Shown one piece after another: positions 17,820 through 25,641 of a DNA stretch of 64,000 bases. Numbering within the stretch: position 1 is the stretch's first letter; the number at the start of each line of letters is the position of its first letter. Origin of the DNA: Pseudofrankia saprophytica (GTDB lineage: Bacteria > Actinomycetota > Actinomycetes > Frankiales > Frankiaceae); assembly GCF_000235425.2 (NCBI RefSeq), contig NZ_KI912266.1, positions 798,273 to 862,272 of the forward strand, read 5' to 3'. Position numbers and translations under genes: made by a program. The notes under the pieces were generated by a model. The model made no database searches. It worked only from the letters and a program-made list of their open reading frames with translations, and had not been told where the DNA came from.

Positions 17820-19454
17820 TCAGCGGCAGGGCAGGGTGAGACGGAAGGTCGCACCGCCACCGAGGGTGGGCTGGTAGTCGACCTGACCACCATGGGCGGC
17901 GGCGACGGCCGCGACGATGGACAGGCCCAGCCCGGTGCCGCCGACGTCGCGGGAGCGGCCCGGGTCGGCGCGGTAGAAGCGTTCGAAGATGTGGGCGACG
18001 CTGTCTTCGGGGACGCCCGCACCATGATCGATAACCGAAATCACTACGTCGGCCGCGTCCGAAGCCAGATACGTCCCTGGCCCCGCGGCTCGCTTGCCCG
18101 AAGAATTCGCGCTCATCGAGGGGCCAGGCCTGGCAATCAGCTCTGGCTTCAGGTCCGGGCCGATCTCGGCCGCTTTGACGGCTTTGGGCAGGTTCGTAGC
18201 GGCGGCGGTGACGGCGGTCGGCGCGGCGCTGGTGACGGTCACGGCGATCGGAGTGTCCGGCGGGGTATGGACAAGCGCATTGCGGACGAGATTCCCGATC
18301 GCCTGCCGTAGCCGGCTCTCATCGCCGGTGATCTCCAGGAACGGCGGGGTCTCAGTCTCGATGATCCTGTTCGGGGCGACGACGCGGGCATCGGTCACGA
18401 TGTCGCGGACCATGGCAGCGACATCGACCGGCTCGTGCTCGGTCGCCGGCCCCTGGTCCAGCCGGGCAAGCAGCAACAGATCATCCACCAGGCCGGCCAT
18501 CCTGGTCGACTCCTCTTCGATACGGCGCATGACCATGGTCAGGTCCTCGGGCCGTTCGGCGGCGCCCCGGTGGAACATCTCGGCGTAGCCGCGAATCGAG
18601 GTGAGCGGGGTTCGCAGTTCGTGGCTGGCGTCCGCGACGAAGCGACGCAACCGCTGTTCGGAGGCCTCTCGGGCGCGGAAGGCCGCCTCTATCTGGGTGA
18701 GCATGGCGTTGAACGCCAGACCAAGCCGTCCGACCTCCGTACGCCGACTTGTGTCCCCGACCCGCTTCGCCAGGTCACCCCCGGCGATCTCGTCGGCCGT
18801 CTGCTCGATCCGGGTAAGCGGGCGCAGCCCGATCCGGATGAGGAGGTAGGCCAGCGTTACCAGCGCGGCCATCACCACCGAACTCGCGACAATCTCGATC
18901 TTGGCCACGCGCTCGAGGGTCGCGTCCATCTCCGCGTAGGGGACGGCAACGACGAGCACGTCCCCGTTGTCGAAACGCTCCGCGAGCATCCGGAACCGGT
19001 CGTCGTGTCCCTCGGCCGGCACGGTCCACAGCGGGGCGGTCGCCAGGTTTGGGCGAACCTCGGCGGCGGCGAGCAGCCAGCCCTCGATGACCGGTCGCTC
19101 CGTCGGCGTCCGGTCGCCGCTCGGGCCGGGGCTGGACTCCAGCAGCCGATGGCCGCCGCTGTCGTACAGCGCTCCGTAGGTTCCGACCAGGAACGCGCTG
19201 CCAAATCGCGGGTCCCGATCGTCACCGTCGGCGCTACCCCAGCCACCTTGACCGCTGTTATCGCCGTCGTTGTCGCCGTGGCCAGTGGCGCGCAGCAGTG
19301 TCTGCTCCATCACCGGGTGGGCGTCACGCACCTGCTGGTCCAGGCGCCTCATCAGGTAGGACTGCAGGGCGACGTGGGTTCCGACCGCGCCGAGCGTCAG
19401 GCCGACCGCGAGCAGTCCCACCAAGGCGAGCAACAACCTGGCGCGCAACGACAT
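17820..19454 (-). CDS. Sensor histidine kinase of PhoP-like two-component system 2
   Basis: 544 residues. TM1 is at about 7-30; the extracytoplasmic sensor region (about 30-190) has an Asp/Gly-rich stretch; TM2 is at about 190-210; then HAMP (LRPLTRIEQTADEIAGGDLA), HisKA with SHELRTPLTSIRGY (His278) and HATPase_c with DHGAGVPED and GGTGLGLSIV. An insertion of about 50 residues lies between the N box and G1. The start is 17 nt after the regulator gene. It is the last gene of operon B, so it probably controls the electron-transfer module encoded with it. The signal is unknown; a redox or metal cue is plausible. Confidence 0.9.
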   Translation of the reverse strand: MSLRARLLLALVGLLAVGLTLGAVGTHVALQSYLMRRLDQQVRDAHPVMEQTLLRATGHGDNDGDNSGQGGWGSADGDDRDPRFGSAFLVGTYGALYDSGGHRLLESSPGPSGDRTPTERPVIEGWLLAAAEVRPNLATAPLWTVPAEGHDDRFRMLAERFDNGDVLVVAVPYAEMDATLERVAKIEIVASSVVMAALVTLAYLLIRIGLRPLTRIEQTADEIAGGDLAKRVGDTSRRTEVGRLGLAFNAMLTQIEAAFRAREASEQRLRRFVADASHELRTPLTSIRGYAEMFHRGAAERPEDLTMVMRRIEEESTRMAGLVDDLLLLARLDQGPATEHEPVDVAAMVRDIVTDARVVAPNRIIETETPPFLEITGDESRLRQAIGNLVRNALVHTPPDTPIAVTVTSAAPTAVTAAATNLPKAVKAAEIGPDLKPELIARPGPSMSANSSGKRAAGPGTYLASDAADVVISVIDHGAGVPEDSVAHIFERFYRADPGRSRDVGGTGLGLSIVAAVAAAHGGQVDYQPTLGGGATFRLTLPCR

Positions 19455-19471
19455 ACCAGCTCCCGCCTGGA

Positions 19472-20227
19472 TCAGCGTGGTAGGCGCAGCACGTAGCCGA
19501 CCCCGCGCACCGTGTGAATCAGCGGCGGCTGAACATCGTCGATCTTTCGCCGCAGGTAGCTGATGTAGGTCTCCAGGATGCTGGCTTCCCCACTGAAGTC
19601 GTGGCCCCAGACGTGGTCGAGGATCTGGGCCCGGGTCAGGACGGCGCGGGCATTGGTGAGCAGGTAGTGCAAAAGGCGGTACTCCGTGGCGGTCAGCTCG
19701 ACGAGACGCCCGGCGCGGCGGACCTCCCTGGTCCGTGGGTCGAGTTCCAGGTCGGCGAAGCGCAGCGGCGCGGGCCCGTCATCGCCGGGCGCGGCGGTAC
19801 CGGCGCGCCGCAGGACCGCGCGGACCCGGGCCACCAGTTCGGAGACCGCGAACGGCTTGGTGACGTAGTCATCGCCGCCGAGGGTCAGCCCGTGCACCTT
19901 GTCCTCGGTGGTGTCGCGGGCGGTGAGGAACAGCGTGGGAATGCCATGCCCGGCGTGGCGCAACCGCTCACAGACGGCGAAGCCGTCGATGTCCGGCAGC
20001 ATGACGTCGAGCACGAGCAGATCCGGCGGGTCCAGCGCGACCCGGGTCAGCGCGGCCTGGCCCGAGTGCACGGCGGCTATCTCGAAGCCCTCGTACCGCA
20101 ACGCCATGGCGACAAGATCGGTGATCGCCTCCTCGTCGTCGACGACGAGGACCCTGACCCGCGGGCCGCCCGCGCCACCTGTCGAGGCACGGGCCGAGTC
20201 GCCCGCCGATGGACTTACCTGTGCCAT
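19472..20227 (-). CDS. PhoP-like OmpR-family response regulator 2
   Basis: 251 residues. Receiver domain (VRVLVVDDEE, acceptor Asp74 in LLVLDVMLPD, GGDDYVTKPF) plus winged helix (LTATEYRLLHYLLTNA, ILDHVWGHDFSGEASILE, RGVGYVLRLPR). It is a close relative of M. tuberculosis PhoP and a paralogue of regulator 1. Its ATG overlaps the apbE-B stop as TGATG, so it is translated with the flavin module. The likely sites are the repeats before the two ferric-reductase genes. Confidence 0.92.
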   Translation of the reverse strand: MAQVSPSAGDSARASTGGAGGPRVRVLVVDDEEAITDLVAMALRYEGFEIAAVHSGQAALTRVALDPPDLLVLDVMLPDIDGFAVCERLRHAGHGIPTLFLTARDTTEDKVHGLTLGGDDYVTKPFAVSELVARVRAVLRRAGTAAPGDDGPAPLRFADLELDPRTREVRRAGRLVELTATEYRLLHYLLTNARAVLTRAQILDHVWGHDFSGEASILETYISYLRRKIDDVQPPLIHTVRGVGYVLRLPR

Positions 20228-21177
20228 CACGAACTCAGTCTCACCCTTGGCAGGTCCGGCCCGAGGACCGATGGAAGTGTGGCGGCGGCGACCTGCCCCA
20301 CGTAGCCGAAGCACGCCACGACCGGTTGGCCGGGCCGGCCAGCCTGGCCGCGGAAACCAGCCGAGTAGGCCACCCCACCGGTCGAGTCGACCGTGAGCCA
20401 CTCCCAGCCGTCCCGGGCGAGGTCGTTCAAAAGTTCCGGCGCGTTCCGGCCTGCGGCAAGACCTGCGGTCGCGTAGGCATCGGCCAACGCCAGATCCGGC
20501 CCAACAACCGTGACGGAGGCAAGACCCGACGCGGGCGCTCTCGTCCACGGATCGACGACATGGCCACCCTGTTCGGCGATGCCAGACGTGGCCACAGCCA
20601 GATCCGTGCCCTCGACGACGGCGACGACCCGATCCCGGTGAAACGGGTCCGAGATCCCCACCCGCCACGACCGCCCCGGCGCCGGCGCACCGCGCAGCCG
20701 CAGATCCCCGGCCGCGTTCACACAATGATCGGCAACTCCAGCCAGAGACAGCGCCGCCGAAGCGACGTCCGCCGCCCAGCCCTTCACCAGACCAGTCGGA
20801 TCCAAGGTGCCATCGCCACGCCACGCTGGATCGAACCAGCCACCGCTGCGGTCCCGGCAGGCCTCGGCAAGCCGGTAGACCTCCCGAACATGCCCAGGGC
20901 AGTCCTCCAGACCGATCTCGCCGCGCCGCAGTAGGGAGACCCACGACCCCGCCTTGAAGGTGCTGAAATCCTCATCCGTCTGCCGCAGCGCCGCCACCGC
21001 CACCCCGATCGCCGCGTCCAGACCCAGCGCCGCGTCCGAACCCAGCGCCGCGGGACCTGCCCCGTCCACTGGTGGGGCGTTCAGACCGGCCGTTCGCGAC
21101 GGCGGCCGGACGGTGATGCTCACGACCGTCCCCATCACCGGCTCCACATGCACATGGGCCGGCTGTTCGTCCGCCAT
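20227..21177 (-). CDS. apbE: ApbE-family FAD:protein FMN transferase (copy B)
   Basis: 316 residues, about 50 longer than copy A through an Ala/Gly/Asp-rich insertion near residues 25-50 and a C-terminal extension of about 40. Core motifs are shared: VMGTVVSI, DEDFSTFKAGSW, DPTGLVKGWAAD, NAAGDLRLRG, ATSGIAEQGGH and ADAYATAGLAAG. It overlaps the FMN-binding gene upstream and the regulator gene downstream, both as TGATG. The probable substrate is FMN-binding protein B. Because the two substrates share the motif, cross-modification by copy A is possible. Confidence 0.92.
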   Translation of the reverse strand: MADEQPAHVHVEPVMGTVVSITVRPPSRTAGLNAPPVDGAGPAALGSDAALGLDAAIGVAVAALRQTDEDFSTFKAGSWVSLLRRGEIGLEDCPGHVREVYRLAEACRDRSGGWFDPAWRGDGTLDPTGLVKGWAADVASAALSLAGVADHCVNAAGDLRLRGAPAPGRSWRVGISDPFHRDRVVAVVEGTDLAVATSGIAEQGGHVVDPWTRAPASGLASVTVVGPDLALADAYATAGLAAGRNAPELLNDLARDGWEWLTVDSTGGVAYSAGFRGQAGRPGQPVVACFGYVGQVAAATLPSVLGPDLPRVRLSS

Positions 21178-21815
21178 CACCCCAGCCCTGCCTTGTCGAT
21201 CGCGGACTGCACGGACCATGCATACCCACTACTGGTGTATGAGGCGCCGGAAACGGCATCGATCTTGGCGCTCTGAACCGTGAGGACCTCCTGCCGCAGG
21301 ATCGGCACGGCCTGACTGTTGATCTCGATATCACGTCGCTCCCGGTCCGGCACCTGGAGAGTGACGACATCGGTGATCTTGTTACCGCTGATGACGAGTT
21401 GTACTTGTACTGCCCCATACCTCGTGTCCACCGCGTCGCCAGTGACGGTCCTCGTGCCCGAGGTACCGCTGGAGGCGGCCGAGCCTGACGCGCCCGAGGC
21501 GGTCGAGCCGGAACCACCGGTGGATCCAGCGCCGCTGGTACCGGTCGAGCCGGTGGCGGCGGATGGGGTCGGGGCGGCGGTCACCGCGCCGTCGTCGTTC
21601 CCTGAGGCCTCGTCGCCGGACGACGTCTCGTCTTCGCCGCTGCTCGCGGACCCGGTGGAGGGCTGGCCGGTCTCGGACGTGCTCGGCAGGGCAAGCGCGG
21701 CGGGTTGGTCTCCCTGGGTGGCCATGGCCTTGCCGCCGACGACGAGAACGACGGTTCCCAGCAACCCCGCAAAGCCAAGCCGCGCCCGATAGGCCTTCCC
21801 GGCGTTGAGGTTCAT
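21177..21815 (-). CDS. Membrane-anchored FMN-binding-domain protein (copy B)
   Basis: 212 residues with the same plan as copy A: signal anchor (about 12-33), a long Ser/Gly/Thr/Ala linker (about 45-115, longer than in A) and an FMN_bind domain with SGASYTSSGY at about 189-198 (candidate flavinylated Ser192). Its first 30 residues differ from copy A at one position, while the linkers have diverged strongly. Confidence 0.9.
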   Translation of the reverse strand: MNLNAGKAYRARLGFAGLLGTVVLVVGGKAMATQGDQPAALALPSTSETGQPSTGSASSGEDETSSGDEASGNDDGAVTAAPTPSAATGSTGTSGAGSTGGSGSTASGASGSAASSGTSGTRTVTGDAVDTRYGAVQVQLVISGNKITDVVTLQVPDRERRDIEINSQAVPILRQEVLTVQSAKIDAVSGASYTSSGYAWSVQSAIDKAGLG

Positions 21816-21816
21816 C

Positions 21817-21914
21817 TCATGTCGCGGCGCCTGCTTCCGGCCCAGGGGCCGGTGAGGGCACCGCCACCTCCATTCTTCGGTCTTCGGTCTCCGTCCCGCG
21901 CGTCAGCGGAGCGG
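21817..21914 (-). pseudogene. Remnant of the C-terminal tail of ferric reductase B
   Basis: After the copy B stop (21915) the DNA still encodes, at 21817-21873, MEVAVPSPAPGPEAGAAT followed by a stop. This matches the end of copy A (EVAVPSAGLQQPEAGAAT). The ancestral B protein probably had the same long tail; an early stop and loss of the Asp-rich middle left this fragment. No sign that it is translated on its own. Confidence 0.6.
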
Positions 21915-23501
21915 TCAACGCAGCGAGAAGTCCTCGGTGTGGATCTGGTCGTCGCCGAGGCCGAGGGCGCGCAGGGATCGGACGAGCCCGTGGGTAAGCC
22001 CGGCGGGCCCGCAGATGAAGACGTCGCGCTCGATCACGTCCGGCACCGACTCGGCAAGCAGGTCAGCCGACATCGGGTCATACCCAAGCTCACGCCGCGA
22101 CCCGACGACGCCGTGCACCAGCAGCCGCCGGTTGCTCGAGATACGCCGCAGCTCCCGCCCCAGCGCGAGATCCTGCGTTCTGCGCACCCGATGGACGACG
22201 ATGACGTCGTCGCCGCGGCTGGCGAGATCCTCCGCGAGCGCCCGGATCGGCCCGATCCCACTGCCGCCCGCGACGAGCAACGACTTGCCGCGGGTGGCCT
22301 GCTGAGCGGTGAACCGCCCGAACGGGCCCTCGGCGACGACGAACGTGCCGGGTCGGAGGCGGGCGATCGTGCTCGAGTGGTCGCCGGCTGCCTTGATCGT
22401 GATACGTAGCCGGTTCGATTGGGGCGGGGCGGATAGCGAGTAGGGATGAGCGCTGATCCAGTGCCCAGGCGCGAGGAACCGCCACAGCAAAAACTGCCCG
22501 GATCGCGCACCGAGCCGATCCAACTGCCGGCCGCGGAGCCACACCGACACGACCCCGGGTGCTTCTTCGACGACGTGCTCCACCCGCAGCCGATGCCGGA
22601 CAATCGCGGCGAGCGGCAGGACCAGCCGCCATAGGACGAGGCAGGCGGCAACGGCCACGTACATCGCCTGCCAGATGCGCTGGTTGACCGGATGGCCAAC
22701 GAACTCGGCACCGGTCGCCGTCTGGTGCCCGAAGACCAGAAGTACGGCTGCGTAGCTCGTCAGGTGCAGGAGGTACCAGGCCTCGTAGGAGATCCGCGGG
22801 CGCAGCGCACGGGCGCTGGCCATCCCGACCGCGACGAACAGCAATACACCGATCGTCGCCTTCCACATCTCTGGATACGTCGTGATCACCGTGAACAGCT
22901 CGGACACCGGCTGGTTATGGTCAGCAAGCGCGTAGCCCCAGACGGTCAGCAGGACATGCAGAACCATCAGCAACACGACGTTGGTACCGAGCCCTCGATG
23001 CCAGGCCGCCAGCCGGTCCAGGCCGACAGCCCGTTCCAATGCCGGAACCCGCGCCATCAACAGCAGCTCGACCAACATCAGGTAGGCCGCGAGCAGCCCA
23101 CAGACCCGGCCGAACGCCGTCATCACGGCCGCGCCCCCGTGCACACTGCTCCCCGAGGTGTCCAACCACCACAGCGCCACGACCAGGACGCCCCAGGCCA
23201 CCAACCCAGCCCGCACCGCGAGCCGCCCCCGCCACCCCGCCGACCACCGCGTACCCCGGCGCGACGACCGGACGACTGCCCGGTCACGACCCTGGCCTAC
23301 GGCCTCGGCCGCCGTCCGGTGACGGCCCGCGGCGCCGCCGGTGCCGCCGGTGCCGAACCGGTACTCCCGGCCGGGCGATGTCTCCAGCGTCAGCACGGAC
23401 TCGGGCCGCTGACCGGACATCGTCGGCCTCGCGCCGGTCGAGTCAGGGGGACCCAATTCGGTCGCCGTAGTCCCGTCGTCTGGGGCCCGCGTGGAGTTCA
23501 T
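21915..23501 (-). CDS. Ferric-reductase-like flavocytochrome (copy B)
   Basis: 528 residues. Same architecture as copy A: hydrophilic N-terminus, about six TM helices with the heme-ligand histidines (WHRGLG, LHVLL, LLHLT, FGHQ), then the FAD/NAD module (HPYSLSAPP, VAGGSGIGPIRAL, FICGPAG). It ends at FSLR, where copy A continues for about 95 residues. The PxTMPGYRL repeats of copy A are missing. First gene of operon B (flavocytochrome, FMN protein, ApbE, regulator, kinase), preceded by four phased repeats. Such modules are known as flavinylated extracytosolic electron-transfer systems; the final acceptor is not evident. Confidence 0.9.
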   Translation of the reverse strand: MNSTRAPDDGTTATELGPPDSTGARPTMSGQRPESVLTLETSPGREYRFGTGGTGGAAGRHRTAAEAVGQGRDRAVVRSSRRGTRWSAGWRGRLAVRAGLVAWGVLVVALWWLDTSGSSVHGGAAVMTAFGRVCGLLAAYLMLVELLLMARVPALERAVGLDRLAAWHRGLGTNVVLLMVLHVLLTVWGYALADHNQPVSELFTVITTYPEMWKATIGVLLFVAVGMASARALRPRISYEAWYLLHLTSYAAVLLVFGHQTATGAEFVGHPVNQRIWQAMYVAVAACLVLWRLVLPLAAIVRHRLRVEHVVEEAPGVVSVWLRGRQLDRLGARSGQFLLWRFLAPGHWISAHPYSLSAPPQSNRLRITIKAAGDHSSTIARLRPGTFVVAEGPFGRFTAQQATRGKSLLVAGGSGIGPIRALAEDLASRGDDVIVVHRVRRTQDLALGRELRRISSNRRLLVHGVVGSRRELGYDPMSADLLAESVPDVIERDVFICGPAGLTHGLVRSLRALGLGDDQIHTEDFSLR

Positions 23502-23523
23502 GGCGCCAAGCGTGTCCACCCAA

Positions 23524-23563
23524 CCTGGGAATTCCCTGGGAGATTCCTGGGAGCGCCCCGGGA
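23524..23563 (-). promoter_or_regulatory. Four perfectly phased 7-bp repeats upstream of ferric reductase B
   Basis: CCTGGGA at 23524, 23535 and 23546 and CCCGGGA at 23557, each exactly 11 bp apart. In gene orientation they read TCCCAGG-N4. The 7+4 geometry matches PhoP-type tandem sites, but the core is CCCAGG rather than CACAGG. The likely binder is response regulator 2, encoded in this operon. Confidence 0.7.
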
Positions 23564-23730
23564 ACCAGAGCCGGCGCCGAGGCCTTTCAGGCAATCTTCA
23601 GCTATTAAGTTCCTGTCAGCCGTACAGGTCCCGAGTGGACGGTTGGCCGCAGGTCTCCCGGTCCGGGCACGAGCCATGGAACGTCGCGACCGTAACTCTG
23701 CCGTGCTGCGATCGAATGCATCAGGGCGGT

Positions 23731-24933
23731 TCAGCGGCCCGTGGTGACGGCGGACGCGGCGTAGGCGCCGGGTGGGACACCGACGATCTCTCGGAAGTCG
23801 CGGTTGAAGTGGGCCTGGTCGAACCAGCCGAGGCTGGCGGCCAGCTCCGCGAGGTTGATCCCGGCCGGGTCTCCGGCCGCCGCCGCGGCGTCGAGCGCGG
23901 CCTGGGCGTCGTGCAGGCGGAAGCGGCGCAGCACCCACTTCGGGCCGACGCCAACATAGCGGCGAAAGAGACGCTGCAGCGTGCGGGGCTCGATGTCGTG
24001 CCGCTCGGCGACGGCCTGGACGGCTGTGAGCGCGCGGTCGGCCAGCATGTCGGCGACGATCGCGAGCACCTGCTCGTATCGCGGGTCGGGGGCGGGCCGC
24101 CTGGCCAGGAGGAACTCGTCCATCAGGGCGACTCGTTCCTCGTCCTGCGCCACCGCGAGGATCGCAGCCTGCAGGTCATGGGCGTCCTTCGCCAGCGACG
24201 CGGGCCGCCGGGCGACATCGCTGGCATTCCCACCCAGAGGCCCGGGCCCGCCGCCGGCCTCGCCGCCGTCGACCCCGCGCCTGTCGACCCCGCCGCCGTC
24301 GGCGCCGTCGGCGTCGCCGCGGTCAGCGCCGTCGGCATCGTCGATGTCGGCATCGTCGGAGGCCTGGCCGCCGTCGGCTCCGATCCAGCCGGTGAGGGCG
24401 TCCGCGAGCGGGACGGCGCGGTCGGTGTAGGCGGCGACGTCGGCACCCGTGAACGCGGCGAAGCCGCCCGGGCGGAACTTCACCCCAAAGACCCGGCCCT
24501 CGCCGTGGAGAAGAATGTCGAAGCGCCTGGTCACCACGCCGTGCACGAGGGTCCCCGGCATCGCGTACCCGTGCCGCGGGCCGGCGCCGGACTCCACCGA
24601 CAGGTGCACCGCCGGATGACTCAGCACCGATGAGAGATACGACGTGCCGGGCGGCAGGTCCCAGCGGATCGTCCAGTACCGCTCGATCCAGAGCCCGAGA
24701 TCCGGATGCGCCGCCGGACGGCCCAGGGTGAAGTGCCGCAGCCCCTCGTCGGGACGCAGCACGCCGGCGAGCGACGCCGTCGCCGGCCGCGGCAGCTCGG
24801 GTGGCAGTGACCGGGGCGGCGCGGCGGCGCCCGGCCGTGACGACGGCACCCCGGGTGGGGGCGCTCCCGGTTCTTCCGAGGCCACTGGTGGTTCCGAGGC
24901 CACTGGTGGTGTCGCGTTCGTCCAAGGCCGCAC
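23731..24933 (-). CDS. AraC-family transcriptional regulator
   Basis: About 400 residues if translation starts at the GTG at 24933. The first 70 residues are low complexity (Pro/Ala/Ser, including PPVASE twice). An N-terminal ligand domain (LRHFTLGRPA to VFGVKFRPGGF) resembles DUF6597. An Asp/Gly-rich linker follows, then a C-terminal AraC double HTH (LTAVQAVAERHDIEPRTLQR, LGWFDQAHFNRDFREIVG). It is divergent from the VOC gene with only 27 bp between starts, so the true start may be further inside. It probably controls the VOC gene. Confidence 0.82.
   Translation of the reverse strand: MRPWTNATPPVASEPPVASEEPGAPPPGVPSSRPGAAAPPRSLPPELPRPATASLAGVLRPDEGLRHFTLGRPAAHPDLGLWIERYWTIRWDLPPGTSYLSSVLSHPAVHLSVESGAGPRHGYAMPGTLVHGVVTRRFDILLHGEGRVFGVKFRPGGFAAFTGADVAAYTDRAVPLADALTGWIGADGGQASDDADIDDADGADRGDADGADGGGVDRRGVDGGEAGGGPGPLGGNASDVARRPASLAKDAHDLQAAILAVAQDEERVALMDEFLLARRPAPDPRYEQVLAIVADMLADRALTAVQAVAERHDIEPRTLQRLFRRYVGVGPKWVLRRFRLHDAQAALDAAAAAGDPAGINLAELAASLGWFDQAHFNRDFREIVGVPPGAYAASAVTTGR
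24874..24909. repeat. 18-bp perfect tandem duplication in the AraC gene 5' end
   Basis: ttccgaggccactggtgg occurs twice in a row (24874-24891, 24892-24909), encoding a doubled PPVASE in the N-terminal extension. Confidence 0.85.
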
Positions 24934-24960
24934 CCCGCCAGCGTAGGCACGATCACTGAC

Positions 24961-25527
24961 ATGACCACAGACACCAGCCAGCTCGGCGACACCACTGCCA
25001 CTACCACTGCCCCGACCGCCACCGGACCGGCGCCGGCCGTGAGCCCGGTACCCGCCGGATACAGCACCCTGACGCCGTTCTTCGTCGTCGACGGTGCCGA
25101 GCAGGCGATCGCGTTCTATGAGGCGGTGCTCGGCGCCCGGGTCGTCGGCCGCAATGACACCCCCGACGGCAGGGTCGCCCACTGCGAGCTCCAGGTCGCC
25201 AACGGCCGGATGCAGCTGTCCGACCCGGCCCCCGACCACAACCTGGTCGCGGCGTCTGGCGGCGACGACGTGAGCCGTTCCACCGTCGCCTACCTGCCGG
25301 ACGTCGACGCCGCCTATGCCCGGGCCGTTCAGCTCGGCGCGAAGGGGTACGGCGAGCCGTCGACCTTCGTCACCGGCGACCGCTTCGCCGCGTTCCTGGA
25401 CCCGTGGGGCCACCGCTGGGCCGTCATGACCCGGGTCGAGGACGTCGACCCCGCGGAGGCTCAGCGCCGCGTCGACGCCTGGCTCGCCGAATCCGCCGAC
25501 GCGGACGAGACCGGCCCGGAGAACTGA
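24961..25527 (+). CDS. VOC-superfamily protein (PhnB/glyoxalase-like)
   Basis: 188 residues. A Thr/Ala/Pro-rich lead of about 30 residues precedes a single VOC module: LTPFFVVDGAEQAIAFYEAV, VVGRNDTPDGRVAHCELQV, and FLDPWGHRWAVMTRVEDV at the end, the PhnB-like pattern. Such proteins often bind a metal and small ligands (resistance or dioxygenase-like roles); the substrate cannot be told. It shares a promoter region with the AraC gene. Confidence 0.85.
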   Translation: MTTDTSQLGDTTATTTAPTATGPAPAVSPVPAGYSTLTPFFVVDGAEQAIAFYEAVLGARVVGRNDTPDGRVAHCELQVANGRMQLSDPAPDHNLVAASGGDDVSRSTVAYLPDVDAAYARAVQLGAKGYGEPSTFVTGDRFAAFLDPWGHRWAVMTRVEDVDPAEAQRRVDAWLAESADADETGPEN

Positions 25528-25590
25528 GACCACGAAGAAACCGGGGCCGCCAAGAGCTTGGGCCCTGAAGAAACCGAGAAGAAGCCGTCT

Positions 25591-25621
25591 GGCCCGGAAA
25601 CGCGACCCGCGTTTCCGGGCC
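25591..25621. terminator. Bidirectional terminator, 14-bp perfect stem
   Basis: GGCCCGGAAACGCG (25591-25604), loop ACC, CGCGTTTCCGGGCC (25608-25621), between the convergent VOC and M50-SRPBCC genes. Confidence 0.85.
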
Positions 25622-25641
25622 GACGTCTCGGAGCCGGCGCC

